DNA of 64,000 bases from JAKSSM01 sp045629065 (GTDB lineage Bacteria > Bacillota > Clostridia > Peptostreptococcales > Anaerovoracaceae), in assembly GCA_045629065.1 (NCBI GenBank), contig JAZQQK010000021.1:62001-126000 (forward strand), in the 5' to 3' direction. The notes beneath the pieces are model-generated. The model ran no database searches, was not told the origin of the DNA, and was given only the letters and a program-made list of their open reading frames with translations. Every line of letters starts with the position of its first letter. Within the stretch, counting starts at the first letter, position 1. The translations under genes were made by a program, and so were the position numbers. Shown piece by piece: positions 6,737 to 16,831 of the stretch.

Positions 6737-9643
6737 TTATCTTCTAGTTCTATAGCCATATTTTGCCTGAGTAAGTGAAGTCTTTGCAACCACGTTTCCC
6801 TTAGCATCGAGTACTCTTATAACTGCTTTATAGTAATATCTCTTGCCTCGTCCAGCAGCAGTGTTAAGGTACCATGCTTCGGACTTGCCATAGACTTTTG
6901 TGAGTCTATATCTGCCATTAGTTGGCACGTTTACCTGCTGAGCACTATAGAAATCATATACAACCTCGTAACCAGCATCTTCGATTACATCTACGCCCTC
7001 TACGTCTAATACGTGGACCATAATTCCACGAGCGTGGTCGGCTGTTCTAGTAACGAGTTGCATATCGTTCACAATTTTTTTAACTTCAGTTTTGCTGAGC
7101 TTAGCTTCTTGCTCTTGTGATTGCTTTTCTTTTTCTTCCTCAGTCTTTTCTTTTTCTTGTTCTTTCTTTAGCTTTTCAGCTTCTTCTTTTAATCTTTCTT
7201 CTTCTTTTTTGAGTCTTTCTTCTTCTTGCTTAAGTCTCTCGGCTTCTTTTTTAAGTCGCTCGTCTTCTTGCTTAAGTCTTTCCTGTTCAGCTCTTAAGGA
7301 ATCATCCTGCTGTGTCTGTTGTTGCTGTTGAGTAGTCTCTTGAGTTGATGGAGTTGTGCCCTTACCTGTCATTTCATAGATTATGTCTTCATAATCATCC
7401 CAGCTAGAGTCACTAACATAATCATTTCTAGTACCGGATGCAACATAGATTTTTAACGCAGGGTTACAATCATCGAATGCCATGTATGGTGCCTCATCAA
7501 GAGGTGGTTCCGATGCATTAATTGTAACGCTCGTAAGTCCAGTACAGCCTTGGAATGCGAACTTGCCAATGCCTGTTACACTTTCAGGAATATCGATAGT
7601 AGTTAAAGTCTTGCAGTTTTGGAATGCTGAAGCTCCGATGCTTGCTACTTTCCAAGGGATAGTAATTCTAACTAATTTTTCGCAATCTCTGAATGTGTTA
7701 GTTGGTATGCTAGTGATGCCTGATGAAAGGCTGACAGAAGTCAAATTCGTACAACCATCGAATGCGCTGTAATTGATTCTTGTTATGCTGTCAGGAACAG
7801 TAACACTTCTTACACTAGAGTTATAAGCGAATCCGTTTGCTGCAATACTAGTTACTTTATAACCAATACCATCAAAGCTGATTGTTGATGGAAGAGTCAA
7901 ACTGCTAGAAACTGATGTACTTCCCGTTACGCATCCTACAGAAACTTCTAGTTTGTCTGCATCTGTAATAGTAAACTCAAAGAATTTACCACTGCTGCTT
8001 CTTGCAGGGGCGCCACCATATTCACTAGTGTAGAATTTGTTACCTACGATAACGTCTTTACTGAGCATACTAGCGTATGAGCTCCAACCTGTTGTTGTCC
8101 TATATGTGTCACTCATTCCAGATGGAACATTTATCGATTTTAATGCTGTGCAACCGCTAAATGCGTTGCTTCCAAGAGTTGGAACAGTAGTAGTATTAAT
8201 TGTTATCGTTGTCAGAGCAGTACAGGATGTGAATGCTCCACTTCCTATTTCAAGATTACCTAATCCTACAGGCAATACGAGTTCTTTAAGATATCTATTG
8301 CCCTTAAATGCATTGCTTTCGATCTTTGTTACACTTGTTGGGAGTGTAAGTGTAGTGCTATTTTTTGCAGGTGGATAGTATACGAGAGTTTTCATATCCT
8401 TAGTGAATAGCACTCCATCAACGCTTACATAATTAGGATTGCTACCATTGATGGTTACTCTTGCTAGATCTCTGCAACCCTCAAAAACGCTAGCACTGAT
8501 TGATGTAATATTATTTGTGATAGAAATTTCTTCTATATCTTCCTTTTGAGCAAGTGCGTTTGCCGCAAAGCTAGTTACTCTATAGATCTTATCTTCATAG
8601 CCAATCCCATCTGGAATAACGAGTCTTTTTGGCACATATACGCTTGCATCAAGAAGTGCGAATGAAACTTCTCCAGAACCTGTGACAGTAAATGCGAAAG
8701 ATTTACCAGTGCTATCTGTAGATGCGGAGTTTCCTTCGCTATCAGTAAAGATTCTGTCGCCTGCTACCCCTGTCTTTGGAAGTTTGCTGCTATAGTCTTT
8801 CCATCCAGAAGCCGTTTTGTAAGCGTCTTTCATTTCTGATGGAACGATTAGTTCTTTTATGTTACAACCACTGAATGCGGCAGTACTGAGAGTTGGAATC
8901 GCCTTAGTTTCTATCTGAATTGTTGTTAAATTTCTACAACTTGCAAACGCGCCAATTCCTATGTTTAATGACCCTGTCGTTTTTGGAATTACCAGCTTTG
9001 TGAGATTTTGGTTGTCGCTAAATGCACGAGCTTCAATCGATGTTACGCTTGAAGGGAGTGTAAATGTAGAATCAGTTTTTCCTAGAGGATATAGTACTAG
9101 GGTTGTCATGTCCTTAGAGTACACAACGCCACCAGAGTATGTATAATTAGAGTTTCCTGAATCAACACTTATACTTCGCAAGCTTGTACATCCTTCGAAT
9201 GCATCATGATTAATGCGAATTAAATTCTTTGGCAATTCAATACTCATTAAATTAGTACAATCAGCGAATGCTCTCATTCCTATAGTTCTTACTGAAGAAG
9301 CAATGGTCACTCTCGTGAGTTTCGAACAACCACTGAAAGCAAAGTCTGGAACGTCCATTATGCCTTCATCGATTCTTGCCTGCAAGATTGTATCCTTTTT
9401 GCTCGCCCATGGAATTTCTGATTCCTTTAAATGGTTAGTACTGCCTCTTCCTGTGATGACGAGAGTACCGCCTGACATATATGCCTTTACTTCACTGGCC
9501 ATACTTCCCATACCAATCTGCCACGGATCGCTTGCCGTTCCTCTTCCTGCGACTGTCTCAGCAGAAGCAACAGATGTCATTACTGGCATCATAGTCACTA
9601 CCATTGCAATTGATAATAGAATGCTAACTAGCTTCCTCTTCAT
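6737..9643 (-). CDS. BspA-type leucine-rich-repeat surface protein with coiled coil and Fn3-like C-domain
   Basis: 968 residues from ATG 9643, with GAGGAG upstream at 9650-9656. The order is: signal peptide (1-28, ending ASA), then many LRR_5/BspA repeats (I..SAF.GC..L..I.IP) up to about residue 740. Two long modules with KDM-TLV-YP-LP-SV show internal duplication. A Gln-rich linker and a highly charged E/K/R coiled coil follow (about 785-850), then a 100-residue C-terminal domain with WYLNTAAGRGKRYYYKAV. There is no LPXTG or SLH motif, so anchoring is unknown. It is probably an adhesin or scaffold at the cell surface. The C-domain recurs in other proteins of this window. Confidence 0.9.
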   Translation of the reverse strand: MKRKLVSILLSIAMVVTMMPVMTSVASAETVAGRGTASDPWQIGMGSMASEVKAYMSGGTLVITGRGSTNHLKESEIPWASKKDTILQARIDEGIMDVPDFAFSGCSKLTRVTIASSVRTIGMRAFADCTNLMSIELPKNLIRINHDAFEGCTSLRSISVDSGNSNYTYSGGVVYSKDMTTLVLYPLGKTDSTFTLPSSVTSIEARAFSDNQNLTKLVIPKTTGSLNIGIGAFASCRNLTTIQIETKAIPTLSTAAFSGCNIKELIVPSEMKDAYKTASGWKDYSSKLPKTGVAGDRIFTDSEGNSASTDSTGKSFAFTVTGSGEVSFALLDASVYVPKRLVIPDGIGYEDKIYRVTSFAANALAQKEDIEEISITNNITSISASVFEGCRDLARVTINGSNPNYVSVDGVLFTKDMKTLVYYPPAKNSTTLTLPTSVTKIESNAFKGNRYLKELVLPVGLGNLEIGSGAFTSCTALTTITINTTTVPTLGSNAFSGCTALKSINVPSGMSDTYRTTTGWSSYASMLSKDVIVGNKFYTSEYGGAPARSSSGKFFEFTITDADKLEVSVGCVTGSTSVSSSLTLPSTISFDGIGYKVTSIAANGFAYNSSVRSVTVPDSITRINYSAFDGCTNLTSVSLSSGITSIPTNTFRDCEKLVRITIPWKVASIGASAFQNCKTLTTIDIPESVTGIGKFAFQGCTGLTSVTINASEPPLDEAPYMAFDDCNPALKIYVASGTRNDYVSDSSWDDYEDIIYEMTGKGTTPSTQETTQQQQQTQQDDSLRAEQERLKQEDERLKKEAERLKQEEERLKKEEERLKEEAEKLKKEQEKEKTEEEKEKQSQEQEAKLSKTEVKKIVNDMQLVTRTADHARGIMVHVLDVEGVDVIEDAGYEVVYDFYSAQQVNVPTNGRYRLTKVYGKSEAWYLNTAAGRGKRYYYKAVIRVLDAKGNVVAKTSLTQAKYGYRTRR

Positions 9644-9664
9644 GGTTGTTCTCCTCAAATGTTT

Positions 9665-10621
9665 TTATGCTACGTCTGTGATATCAAGAACGCTGCAGTT
9701 TCCTTGTAAATCTTTATAAACTGTTACGTACTTTTCTGTAGTAGGTGCGCCTGGATATACAACCTTTGCGTCGCATAAGAACTTATAGTTTGTACCAGCT
9801 ACTACTTGTGTTGCAACTAATTTCTTTGCTGTATAACCTACTCCAGCAAAACCTTCCATAGCCTTGTCAAAGATTCCTTGGAGCTCTTCTGTGATAGTTC
9901 CGTCTTCAACTGGTGTAAAACCACCTACAATACCAATTTCAGGAGTGTCTTTTCTTGGATCTGGAGTAAGTTCATTAACATATAATGGCTTTGGTGTGTG
10001 ATACATAGTGTTTGGAATTCCTCTTACGATTCTATAAGCTTTCTTTGAAAAATCAGTGTAATACTTAACGCCATCAACAGTTACGAATCCTCTGAATTTG
10101 TAGAAATACTTGCGGCCGATTTGAACCTTAGTATTTACGTATGAGGAATTGGAAGTTGTGAAGATTGGAGCATCGCCATATCCAGTATCCTTAGCGAGTG
10201 ATCTGAATACTTCAAATCCTTCAAGCTTGATAGTGCTGTCAACGTAAAGTCTAACTTGAACAGCAGCGTTTCCAGTCTTATACTGAACAACTTCTGATCT
10301 AGCAGTAAGTGCTGAATTCTTTAATGCATCCTTTACTTCATCTAAAGTTAATGTGCTAGGATCAACTACATCTGCTAATAAGATTTCCTGGCCATAAGGA
10401 AGGTCATCATATGAGATTGATAGAATGTCAAGGTCACTGACAAGTGGCATAATAAGTTTGCCGTCAATGCCATCTTCTGTTGCTGTTAAGTGACCTAAAG
10501 TCATTCCAGGTTCACCTGTAGGTAATTGAGTAAGTGTGAGAGTGTCGTCTGCAAATGCACCACTAAGTGTGAATGTGAATGCTAAGCAAAGCACCATCAA
10601 TAAAACTAATAATTTTTTCAT
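9665..10621 (-). CDS. Secreted Fn3-like protein with cystatin-like C-terminal motif
   Basis: 318 residues. A clear signal peptide (1-24, ending GAFA) is followed by an acidic region. A middle Fn3-like domain (about 105-210) has FEVFRS and YVNTKVQIGRKYFYKF, the same motif as the neighbouring LRR protein's C-domain. The last 90 residues contain QVVAG at 272-276 within ATQVVAGTNYKFLC. QxVxG is the first inhibitory loop of cystatins, inhibitors of papain-like cysteine proteases. The gene is 22 bp downstream of a calpain-family protease and 22 bp upstream of the LRR gene, all on one strand. Protease-inhibitor function is inference. Confidence 0.8.
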   Translation of the reverse strand: MKKLLVLLMVLCLAFTFTLSGAFADDTLTLTQLPTGEPGMTLGHLTATEDGIDGKLIMPLVSDLDILSISYDDLPYGQEILLADVVDPSTLTLDEVKDALKNSALTARSEVVQYKTGNAAVQVRLYVDSTIKLEGFEVFRSLAKDTGYGDAPIFTTSNSSYVNTKVQIGRKYFYKFRGFVTVDGVKYYTDFSKKAYRIVRGIPNTMYHTPKPLYVNELTPDPRKDTPEIGIVGGFTPVEDGTITEELQGIFDKAMEGFAGVGYTAKKLVATQVVAGTNYKFLCDAKVVYPGAPTTEKYVTVYKDLQGNCSVLDITDVA

Positions 10622-10642
10622 GTTTCTTTCTCCTTTTGCTTA

Positions 10643-13600
10643 TTATAAAGATGCTAGATGAACATCCTCTTGAACTTTTGCGTTAGCTTTCTCAACGTCT
10701 TCATTTGATACAAAGCCATCTTTACCAGCTTTATTGCCCTTTTCTATTATCACATCCTCAACAGTCATTTCTTTATCTTTCTGCTTTTCTTGAGGTGGCT
10801 TAGTGAGATATTGGCTGCCAGTATGTTTAATTATGTCTCGATAGAAAGCATTAACAGGAATTTCTCCCATCTTTTCAGTATAATACCTAATCGCTTCGTT
10901 TTCCATATATTCTTTAGAAAGTTGCTGAACAAAATCCGCTTTTTTCAGATTTTCTATGCTTTCTGGAGAGTTCATGCTTCTGCTAAGCCTTTCTTGCTCC
11001 TCTTCAGGCTGTTCGGAAACATAAGTATCAACGAGCTGCTTTACGATTTTGTTCTGCATGTCTTCCAGAGTCATGACCTTAGTTTCTTCTTCGAAGTTAA
11101 AGTTACTAGCCTTTGCAGTAAATTCATTGATTTCTATTTCTATGAGTCCACCGAGTTCTACCTTGGAAGAATAATCGTTTTTAGCACGTTTATCCAATTT
11201 ATTATATTCGAAGCCTTCTTGCTCTTTAGTACTAGCCCACGGGTTCCTTAACACAAGTTTCTTTTTGTCGCCATCTATTTTGTATCCCATAACGGAATAC
11301 GCGTGTCCTTGAAGACCGACACCTATATGGAGTCCCGTATCTAGTTTTTTAGCCATGAAATCGAAAACGCCCTCATCATATTTTGAATAATGGGCAGCTC
11401 CACTTCCCTTATCAGAGATAAGCGGTGTCTTTCCGATATTGTTCTTTTGGTGCTCTTTCATGGCAGAAACCAGTCCTTTTGCTACCTTCTCAAACATATC
11501 AACTTTAGGCTTACTCTTCATGTAATTCTCATAAGTCTTACTGTTTTTGTAGTCCATAATATGCTTTTCGATATCTTGAATCGTTATATGAGAAGATGGC
11601 TTCTTCGCATCTGGCACATTATCGTTTTTGTGTAGTGCTTGGTCAATCTTACCAGCGGCCAATTTCAAAAGGACTTCTGTGACTGCTGGCTGGTCTTCAC
11701 TTATTTGATTGTACTTATCACCGAAAACATCCGTAAACTTATACAAAGCCGAGTCATTACGGAATATGCGGGTTATGTTATTCGCGTTGAATCTATCCAG
11801 GAATGTTACATAAGCGTTCTTGCCAGTTAAGTGTCTAGCTACTCTCGAGGCATTGCCTGCCTCAATACCAAAATAGTTATGCTGCATATACCTATTATAA
11901 CGTTCTTGGTCAAACGGAACATTTCCGAAGCGCTTTGTATATAGCTTTTGTTCTAATGCTGTAGGGTGGTCTTGCCCTATCTCGTAGTCCGGATGTCCTT
12001 CCTTGTATGTCTTTTCGATATCTTCCTGATCGCGTTCTCTGAAAGGCCTTATTCCTGACATCATATATGCCTTCTCGGCCATATGAACCCATAAAGGAAC
12101 TCTTTCACCGTTTGATGCAGAAAATGTAACATCTGTTCCTTCTTGGACACGATCATAAGGAACGGTTTTGTTGACTGTAACATAAACCGGTTTTCTTTCC
12201 TCATTATAGAATCTGCAAGTAACTGTACCATTGCCGTTATCTTTAAGCATGTCCTTGATTCCTTGTGGATCTTCTTGTGCCATCTTTGAAAGATAGGAAA
12301 TGAAATAGCAGTCGCCCACTCTTCCTTGCGATATATCTGAAGGATGTGGCTCTTTAGGGAATAAAGGCATATCAGATAAATCTCGCATATAAGTTTCCTT
12401 ATTTTCAACATTTTTCCCGTTATATTCGTCGAGCATTTGGGCGCTAGCGAGTAAGTCTTTATCACCGTCAAAGTTTAATTCATCCTCTACCTTAGACTTT
12501 CCAGTTGCATCGATAAATATACCGTCACTATCTTCTGGTATTTCAAGCGTTCCTTCAGCGAAAACGCTGTCTTTTATTTGTTTGAATCGAGATGCTAAGC
12601 TGTTAGGATCATTCAAATCGTATGGCCTTAGCTTAAGGTACTTATTTATCTCTTTATAAAGCTTGGATGCGTTTACATCATATTTGGAGTCTTGTGTTCT
12701 GATATATGTAGTTTTTTCTTTTCTCTTTTTTGGCGTTATTATTTCGAGGTGATCAGAAAGCAAATCAAAATCTTTCCGTGTAACACCAAAATCTATGAGA
12801 GTATCCAATACTTTCTTTGCCTGTTCAGCATGCTCTTTTGGTTGCACCCCTTTGAAATTTGGAGTTGGATTATACTCGCCCCTGTATCCTTTCCTAATAA
12901 GGTCAGGCGCCATCTTTTTTATGTCGAGAAGTTTATAATCTACAGGTTTGAAGAACTTCGAAATATCAGTAACACGGTGCGAGCCTTTTCTATATTCAAA
13001 AACCTTATTATGCGCAGAAACCTTATTCGGTTGTTTTGCAATTGTCTTAAGGTCCTCAATGACTGGTTCTTGTGGCAGAACATTGATTGGTTCGTTTTTT
13101 ACTTCTGGCTGTTGCTGAACATTGACACTTGGCTGAACATTGACTGGTTCTTCTTTTACTTCAGTCTTTTGTGGAGCCGGGTTGTTAATAACCTTCTCAA
13201 CCTCATTTACAGTTTGTAATGTGTTATTGACGAATGCACTCTTTGCAATATTAGTTGGAGTCCATCTGTCATTTTGGTGATTGTCAATGTATGTTTGGCA
13301 TTGAGTCTTTACATCGTTAATTACAGCATTTGTATTATTAAGTTTGTTGCTGTCAGTCTCAGGGTTTTCAACCATCTGAGAAAGTTGAGTAACATTATTT
13401 TGGATTTCCTTAGTCTCAGAACTTTGCATCTTAGACTCAAAATCCATTTGCTTGATCTTTTTGAGATTTTCAAGAGTTTCTGCATCTAGTTGTGCGGTGA
13501 TTTGGCTTGCAGGTGTCTGATATAAACTACCTAGACCGTTGGATGGTCCGTTTATATATACGCTTTTAACAGGGGTCTCTGGTGGAATGTTAAAACTACG

Positions 13601-13714
13601 TGACCCGCCCTGCCTTTGATTATCTTTTTCAAAACCAAAAAGCCAATCAAAAAAATGAAAGAACTCGTAATATCCTTGTTCACTTAATCGGCTGAGTGCT
13701 TCTAATGGATCCAT
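10643..13714 (-). CDS. Calpain-family (C2) cysteine protease, large multidomain
   Basis: 1023 residues. The calpain catalytic triad is readable: Cys469 in QGRVGDCYFISYL, His804 in GHAYSVMGY and Asn824 in VLRNPWAS. The first 460 residues are helical and low-complexity, with repeated PVNVQ/PINVLP segments at about 190-225. The C-terminus (about 870-1023) is charged and helical. There is no signal peptide, so it either stays in the cytoplasm or leaves by a non-Sec route. The region between Cys and His is long (335 residues) for a calpain core, which suggests an insertion. A GNAT-like gene lies 5 bp upstream and a cystatin-like secreted protein 22 bp downstream. Confidence 0.85.
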   Translation of the reverse strand: MDPLEALSRLSEQGYYEFFHFFDWLFGFEKDNQRQGGSRSFNIPPETPVKSVYINGPSNGLGSLYQTPASQITAQLDAETLENLKKIKQMDFESKMQSSETKEIQNNVTQLSQMVENPETDSNKLNNTNAVINDVKTQCQTYIDNHQNDRWTPTNIAKSAFVNNTLQTVNEVEKVINNPAPQKTEVKEEPVNVQPSVNVQQQPEVKNEPINVLPQEPVIEDLKTIAKQPNKVSAHNKVFEYRKGSHRVTDISKFFKPVDYKLLDIKKMAPDLIRKGYRGEYNPTPNFKGVQPKEHAEQAKKVLDTLIDFGVTRKDFDLLSDHLEIITPKKRKEKTTYIRTQDSKYDVNASKLYKEINKYLKLRPYDLNDPNSLASRFKQIKDSVFAEGTLEIPEDSDGIFIDATGKSKVEDELNFDGDKDLLASAQMLDEYNGKNVENKETYMRDLSDMPLFPKEPHPSDISQGRVGDCYFISYLSKMAQEDPQGIKDMLKDNGNGTVTCRFYNEERKPVYVTVNKTVPYDRVQEGTDVTFSASNGERVPLWVHMAEKAYMMSGIRPFRERDQEDIEKTYKEGHPDYEIGQDHPTALEQKLYTKRFGNVPFDQERYNRYMQHNYFGIEAGNASRVARHLTGKNAYVTFLDRFNANNITRIFRNDSALYKFTDVFGDKYNQISEDQPAVTEVLLKLAAGKIDQALHKNDNVPDAKKPSSHITIQDIEKHIMDYKNSKTYENYMKSKPKVDMFEKVAKGLVSAMKEHQKNNIGKTPLISDKGSGAAHYSKYDEGVFDFMAKKLDTGLHIGVGLQGHAYSVMGYKIDGDKKKLVLRNPWASTKEQEGFEYNKLDKRAKNDYSSKVELGGLIEIEINEFTAKASNFNFEEETKVMTLEDMQNKIVKQLVDTYVSEQPEEEQERLSRSMNSPESIENLKKADFVQQLSKEYMENEAIRYYTEKMGEIPVNAFYRDIIKHTGSQYLTKPPQEKQKDKEMTVEDVIIEKGNKAGKDGFVSNEDVEKANAKVQEDVHLASL

Positions 13715-13719
13715 AATTT

Positions 13720-14391
13720 CTACTTCCTTTTATCCTTACTATTTTCTACTGCTGTGCTAACTATATGGTTTACGAGGTAGGTTCCAAGGCCTATTCCTCT
13801 CAAATTTTCATCTATCATTACATGGTCTATTATCAGCTGATTACCAACCTTGCTATAAACTGCGGCACCAGCTGGAATAATTGTATCCGGCTCTGCCAGG
13901 CAAATTCCTGCGGCATAATACTCTTTTGATTTATCTTCGAAAAAGAAATCCGGAAGGAATCGAATATATCTGCCGAGGCTGTCTGCATTAATATGCTCAA
14001 AGCCGCAATATTTCTTGTGCTCCTTGCTAAAGCAGCGCCAAATGAAGTCACCCACAAATTCAGCTACCACCTCTGGCTTAGTGTGATCCGTCAAAGTCGT
14101 CTCTGCGACCTCAGGAACTTTTATCAAACCCGAAGAATATGATGCTGCAAAGGTGTATGTTCTATCGAATTCGTTTATTGTAAGAGTAAAGAAAGCGGTG
14201 CGGCGCTCCATACCTTTTATCGGGGCAAATAGGAAAAATACGCCATCTTCGTCAGTATCAATATCGCATTCAATACCCTTTTCATGTATTGCGTCCAGAT
14301 AACGCACAAGCAGAAGCCTGATCATGTCATTTTCTTGGCTTCCGATTGCCATATTCTCTAATTCGTTAATTTCTCTGTTTTCTTCACTCAT
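13720..14391 (-). CDS. GNAT-like acetyltransferase domain protein
   Basis: 223 residues from ATG 14391, with AAAGGG upstream. The N-terminal half is acidic and unrecognised. The C-terminal half ends with DHVMIDENLRGIGLGTYLVN, the acetyl-CoA-binding strand-loop-helix of GNAT enzymes (R/Q-x-x-G-x-G/A pattern). It is the first gene of a transcription unit that continues into the calpain gene, whose ribosome site overlaps this gene's end. It could modify or regulate the protease; this is speculation from adjacency. Confidence 0.65.
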   Translation of the reverse strand: MSEENREINELENMAIGSQENDMIRLLLVRYLDAIHEKGIECDIDTDEDGVFFLFAPIKGMERRTAFFTLTINEFDRTYTFAASYSSGLIKVPEVAETTLTDHTKPEVVAEFVGDFIWRCFSKEHKKYCGFEHINADSLGRYIRFLPDFFFEDKSKEYYAAGICLAEPDTIIPAGAAVYSKVGNQLIIDHVMIDENLRGIGLGTYLVNHIVSTAVENSKDKRK

Positions 14392-14489
14392 AGTTAACGT
14401 TTCCCTTTCAATTTGTTTTAAGGTCATTCATAAACATGCATATTACAATTTGGGTACATAGTATATACTACCGATTTGCTCAAAAGGTG

Positions 14490-15671
14490 TCACTTTTTTA
14501 TTAAAGCTGCCATTTTTGCGAGACGATCCAAGGATTCGTCTAGTGTGCTTTCCTGTCTCGCAAAATGTAAGCGAATCAAATTGTTCACTGGCTCCCTAAA
14601 GAAACTCGAGCCAGGAACCGCTGCGACTCCGATGTTCTTTATCATCCATTCGCAGAATTCTAAATCTGTATATCCTTTGAACTGTGGCAGATCAAGGAAA
14701 TCTTGAATATCTACCATTACAAAATATGTTCCCTGTGGGACATTGTGCTTTAAGCCGATACGGTCAAGTCCCTTAAGGAAATAGTCGCGTTTTTCTGTAT
14801 ATAATTTACCGAGTTCTTCGTAGTAACTGTCTGAGAATGCCAGGCCTACCGCTGCGGCTTCCTGAAGTGGTGCAGGAGCACCGACAGTTAGGAAATCGTG
14901 GACTTTCTTGGCATTTTCTACAACCCAATCTGGGCCACAAAGATAGCCAAGTCGCCAACCCGTAATCGAATATGTCTTTGAGAGTGAGCTGCAAGTTATC
15001 GTGCGTTCAAACATACCCGGAAGCGATGCCATAGCCGTGTGCACATTAGGCGCATATACCAAATGTTCATACACTTCATCCGTCACTACAAAGGCATCGT
15101 ATTTTGTGGCAAGCTCTCCTATCGCAAGTAGTTCCTCGCGAGTAAAAACTTTGCCACAAGGGTTCGATGGATTGCAGATGATAATCGCCTTTGCGCCCTG
15201 TCTAAATCCATCTTCGATTAACTTTATATCAAAGCTATATGTAGGAGGTACCAGTGGAATATAAATCGGATCTGCGCCAGAGAGAATGGCGTCTGCGCCA
15301 TAATTCTCATAAAAAGGTGAGAACACCATAACCTTGTCACCAGGATTGCAGATGGTCATCATTGTGGCCATCATGGCTTCTGTGCCTCCGCATGTGATGC
15401 AGAGTTCAGTCTCTGGGTCGATGGTCCTTTCGAGAGTTTTTGCTACTTTCTTTGCGAGGGCTTCTCTGAAGTTAGGCGCACCGAAAGTGACAGAGTACTG
15501 GTGTGGTCCCTCGTACGCTGCCTTCGCTAAGGCGTCTAATAGCTCTTTAGGTGGATCAAAATCCGGGAAACCCTGTGAAAGGTTAATAGCTCCATATTCA
15601 TCGCTGATACGTGTCATTCTTCTAATAACTGAATCTGTAAATGTGCCGACACGCTTACTTAATTGTGGCAT
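14490..15671 (-). CDS. PLP-dependent aminotransferase class I/II (aspartate aminotransferase-like)
   Basis: 393 residues, start ATG 15671 behind TAGGAG. Fold-type I hallmarks: NPSNPCG (Asn168/Asn170), TDEVYEHL (Asp198), the Schiff-base Lys232 in SSLSKTYSITGWR, Arg240, and a C-terminal Arg in LIRLHFAR for the substrate carboxylate. It transfers amino groups between an amino acid and a 2-oxo acid in the cytoplasm; the exact donor is unclear. It lies 12 bp downstream of a second aminotransferase gene, forming a two-gene operon. Confidence 0.92.
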   Translation of the reverse strand: MPQLSKRVGTFTDSVIRRMTRISDEYGAINLSQGFPDFDPPKELLDALAKAAYEGPHQYSVTFGAPNFREALAKKVAKTLERTIDPETELCITCGGTEAMMATMMTICNPGDKVMVFSPFYENYGADAILSGADPIYIPLVPPTYSFDIKLIEDGFRQGAKAIIICNPSNPCGKVFTREELLAIGELATKYDAFVVTDEVYEHLVYAPNVHTAMASLPGMFERTITCSSLSKTYSITGWRLGYLCGPDWVVENAKKVHDFLTVGAPAPLQEAAAVGLAFSDSYYEELGKLYTEKRDYFLKGLDRIGLKHNVPQGTYFVMVDIQDFLDLPQFKGYTDLEFCEWMIKNIGVAAVPGSSFFREPVNNLIRLHFARQESTLDESLDRLAKMAALIKK

Positions 15672-15683
15672 GACTTTCTCCTA

Positions 15684-16811
15684 CTATTTAGTCTTCATCG
15701 CGATATATTCGCTGATGGCCTTGAGGCCGTCTATTAAAGCTTGCTTTCCATAAGCGTAGCCAATACGCATGCTGTGTAGCATCTCGAAGCAGTCGCCTGG
15801 AGTTACGAAAGCGCCAGTCTTTTCATACATTTCCTTGCAAAAATCGTATGCAGGAATATCTAAATCATAGAACACCAAAGCAGTAGTTCCTGCCTTTGGC
15901 TTCACATAGCTTACATGTGGCTCGCTCTTTACCCAATCATCCAAAATCTGTAGATTTTCGCGAACGATTTTGCGGCTTCTCTCCAGTAACTTGTCGCTAT
16001 GTCTAAGCGCGATAGCTGCAAGACTTTCGTCTATCATGCTGCAGCTGATAAGGTTGTAGTCTCTGTGTGATAAACAGCTCTTGATAACCTCTTTGTCGTG
16101 CGTAGCAATCCAGCCAAGTCTGATACCAGCCAGTGAAAATACCTTTGACATGCTGCTTACGGAGATTCCCTTTTCGTACAAATCTACGATAGATGGGCTC
16201 CATCCATCAACCTGTGTGAGGTGTCTATATACTTCATCGCACAAAATCCACGCATCCGCTTCGCGCGCAATCTCTACGATTTCCTTTAACATATCCTCGG
16301 ACATCAAAGCGCCTGTTGGATTGTTAGGATTGTTAATGCAAATCAGCTTTGTCTCAGGAGTTACAAGCGTGCGCAGTTCTTCCATATCTGGCAGAAAGTC
16401 GTTTTCCTTATTGAGCTTAAGAATCTTGACATCAGCGCCATAAGCTTCTGGAATCGAATAGTGCTGCTGGTATGTAGGCATGATACTTACTACACGATCT
16501 CCTGGTGAAATCAGGGAATAGAAAACGTGATGGTTAGCACCGACTGCGCCGTGAGTTGTCACAATCTCGTCCTCTTTTACCGTGTGGTAAAGTCCTGCAA
16601 TACCTTTTTTGAACTCTGGTTTTCCTACGATGTCACCATAAGTCAAACGGCGCTCGCAAAGATTCTTCAAAAACGCCTCTTTGTCTTCGCCAGTGAGTTC
16701 GAATAATTCATCTATACTGATGGAATCTACGCAAGTCTCGGCGATGTTATACTTCGCACCGTCCTCGAATTCGTTCATCCATTCTTCTACCTTAAAAGGT
16801 TTAATATTCAT
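15684..16811 (-). CDS. PLP-dependent aminotransferase class I/II (second)
   Basis: 375 residues, ATG 16811 behind GGGAGGAAA. Fold-type I hallmarks: NNPNNPTGA (about 160-168), LCDEVYRHL, and Lys223 in SSMSKVFSLAGIRLGW. It is distinct from the downstream partner and resembles the aminotransferases annotated near capreomycidine synthase; that resemblance is from memory. The pair suggests a dedicated amino acid catabolic or biosynthetic step in a peptide-fermenting anaerobe. Substrate is unknown. Confidence 0.9.
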   Translation of the reverse strand: MNIKPFKVEEWMNEFEDGAKYNIAETCVDSISIDELFELTGEDKEAFLKNLCERRLTYGDIVGKPEFKKGIAGLYHTVKEDEIVTTHGAVGANHHVFYSLISPGDRVVSIMPTYQQHYSIPEAYGADVKILKLNKENDFLPDMEELRTLVTPETKLICINNPNNPTGALMSEDMLKEIVEIAREADAWILCDEVYRHLTQVDGWSPSIVDLYEKGISVSSMSKVFSLAGIRLGWIATHDKEVIKSCLSHRDYNLISCSMIDESLAAIALRHSDKLLERSRKIVRENLQILDDWVKSEPHVSYVKPKAGTTALVFYDLDIPAYDFCKEMYEKTGAFVTPGDCFEMLHSMRIGYAYGKQALIDGLKAISEYIAMKTK

Positions 16812-16831
16812 GCCTTTCCTCCCGATGTCGT

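Noticed and set aside
7092..7331. Plus-strand Ser/Cys-rich open frame
   Set aside because: It is the antisense shadow of the Glu/Lys coiled coil in the LRR protein and has no ribosome site.
12692..13219. Plus-strand hydrophobic open frame within the calpain gene
   Set aside because: Antisense of a Gln/Lys-rich region, which always gives Phe/Leu-rich shadows.
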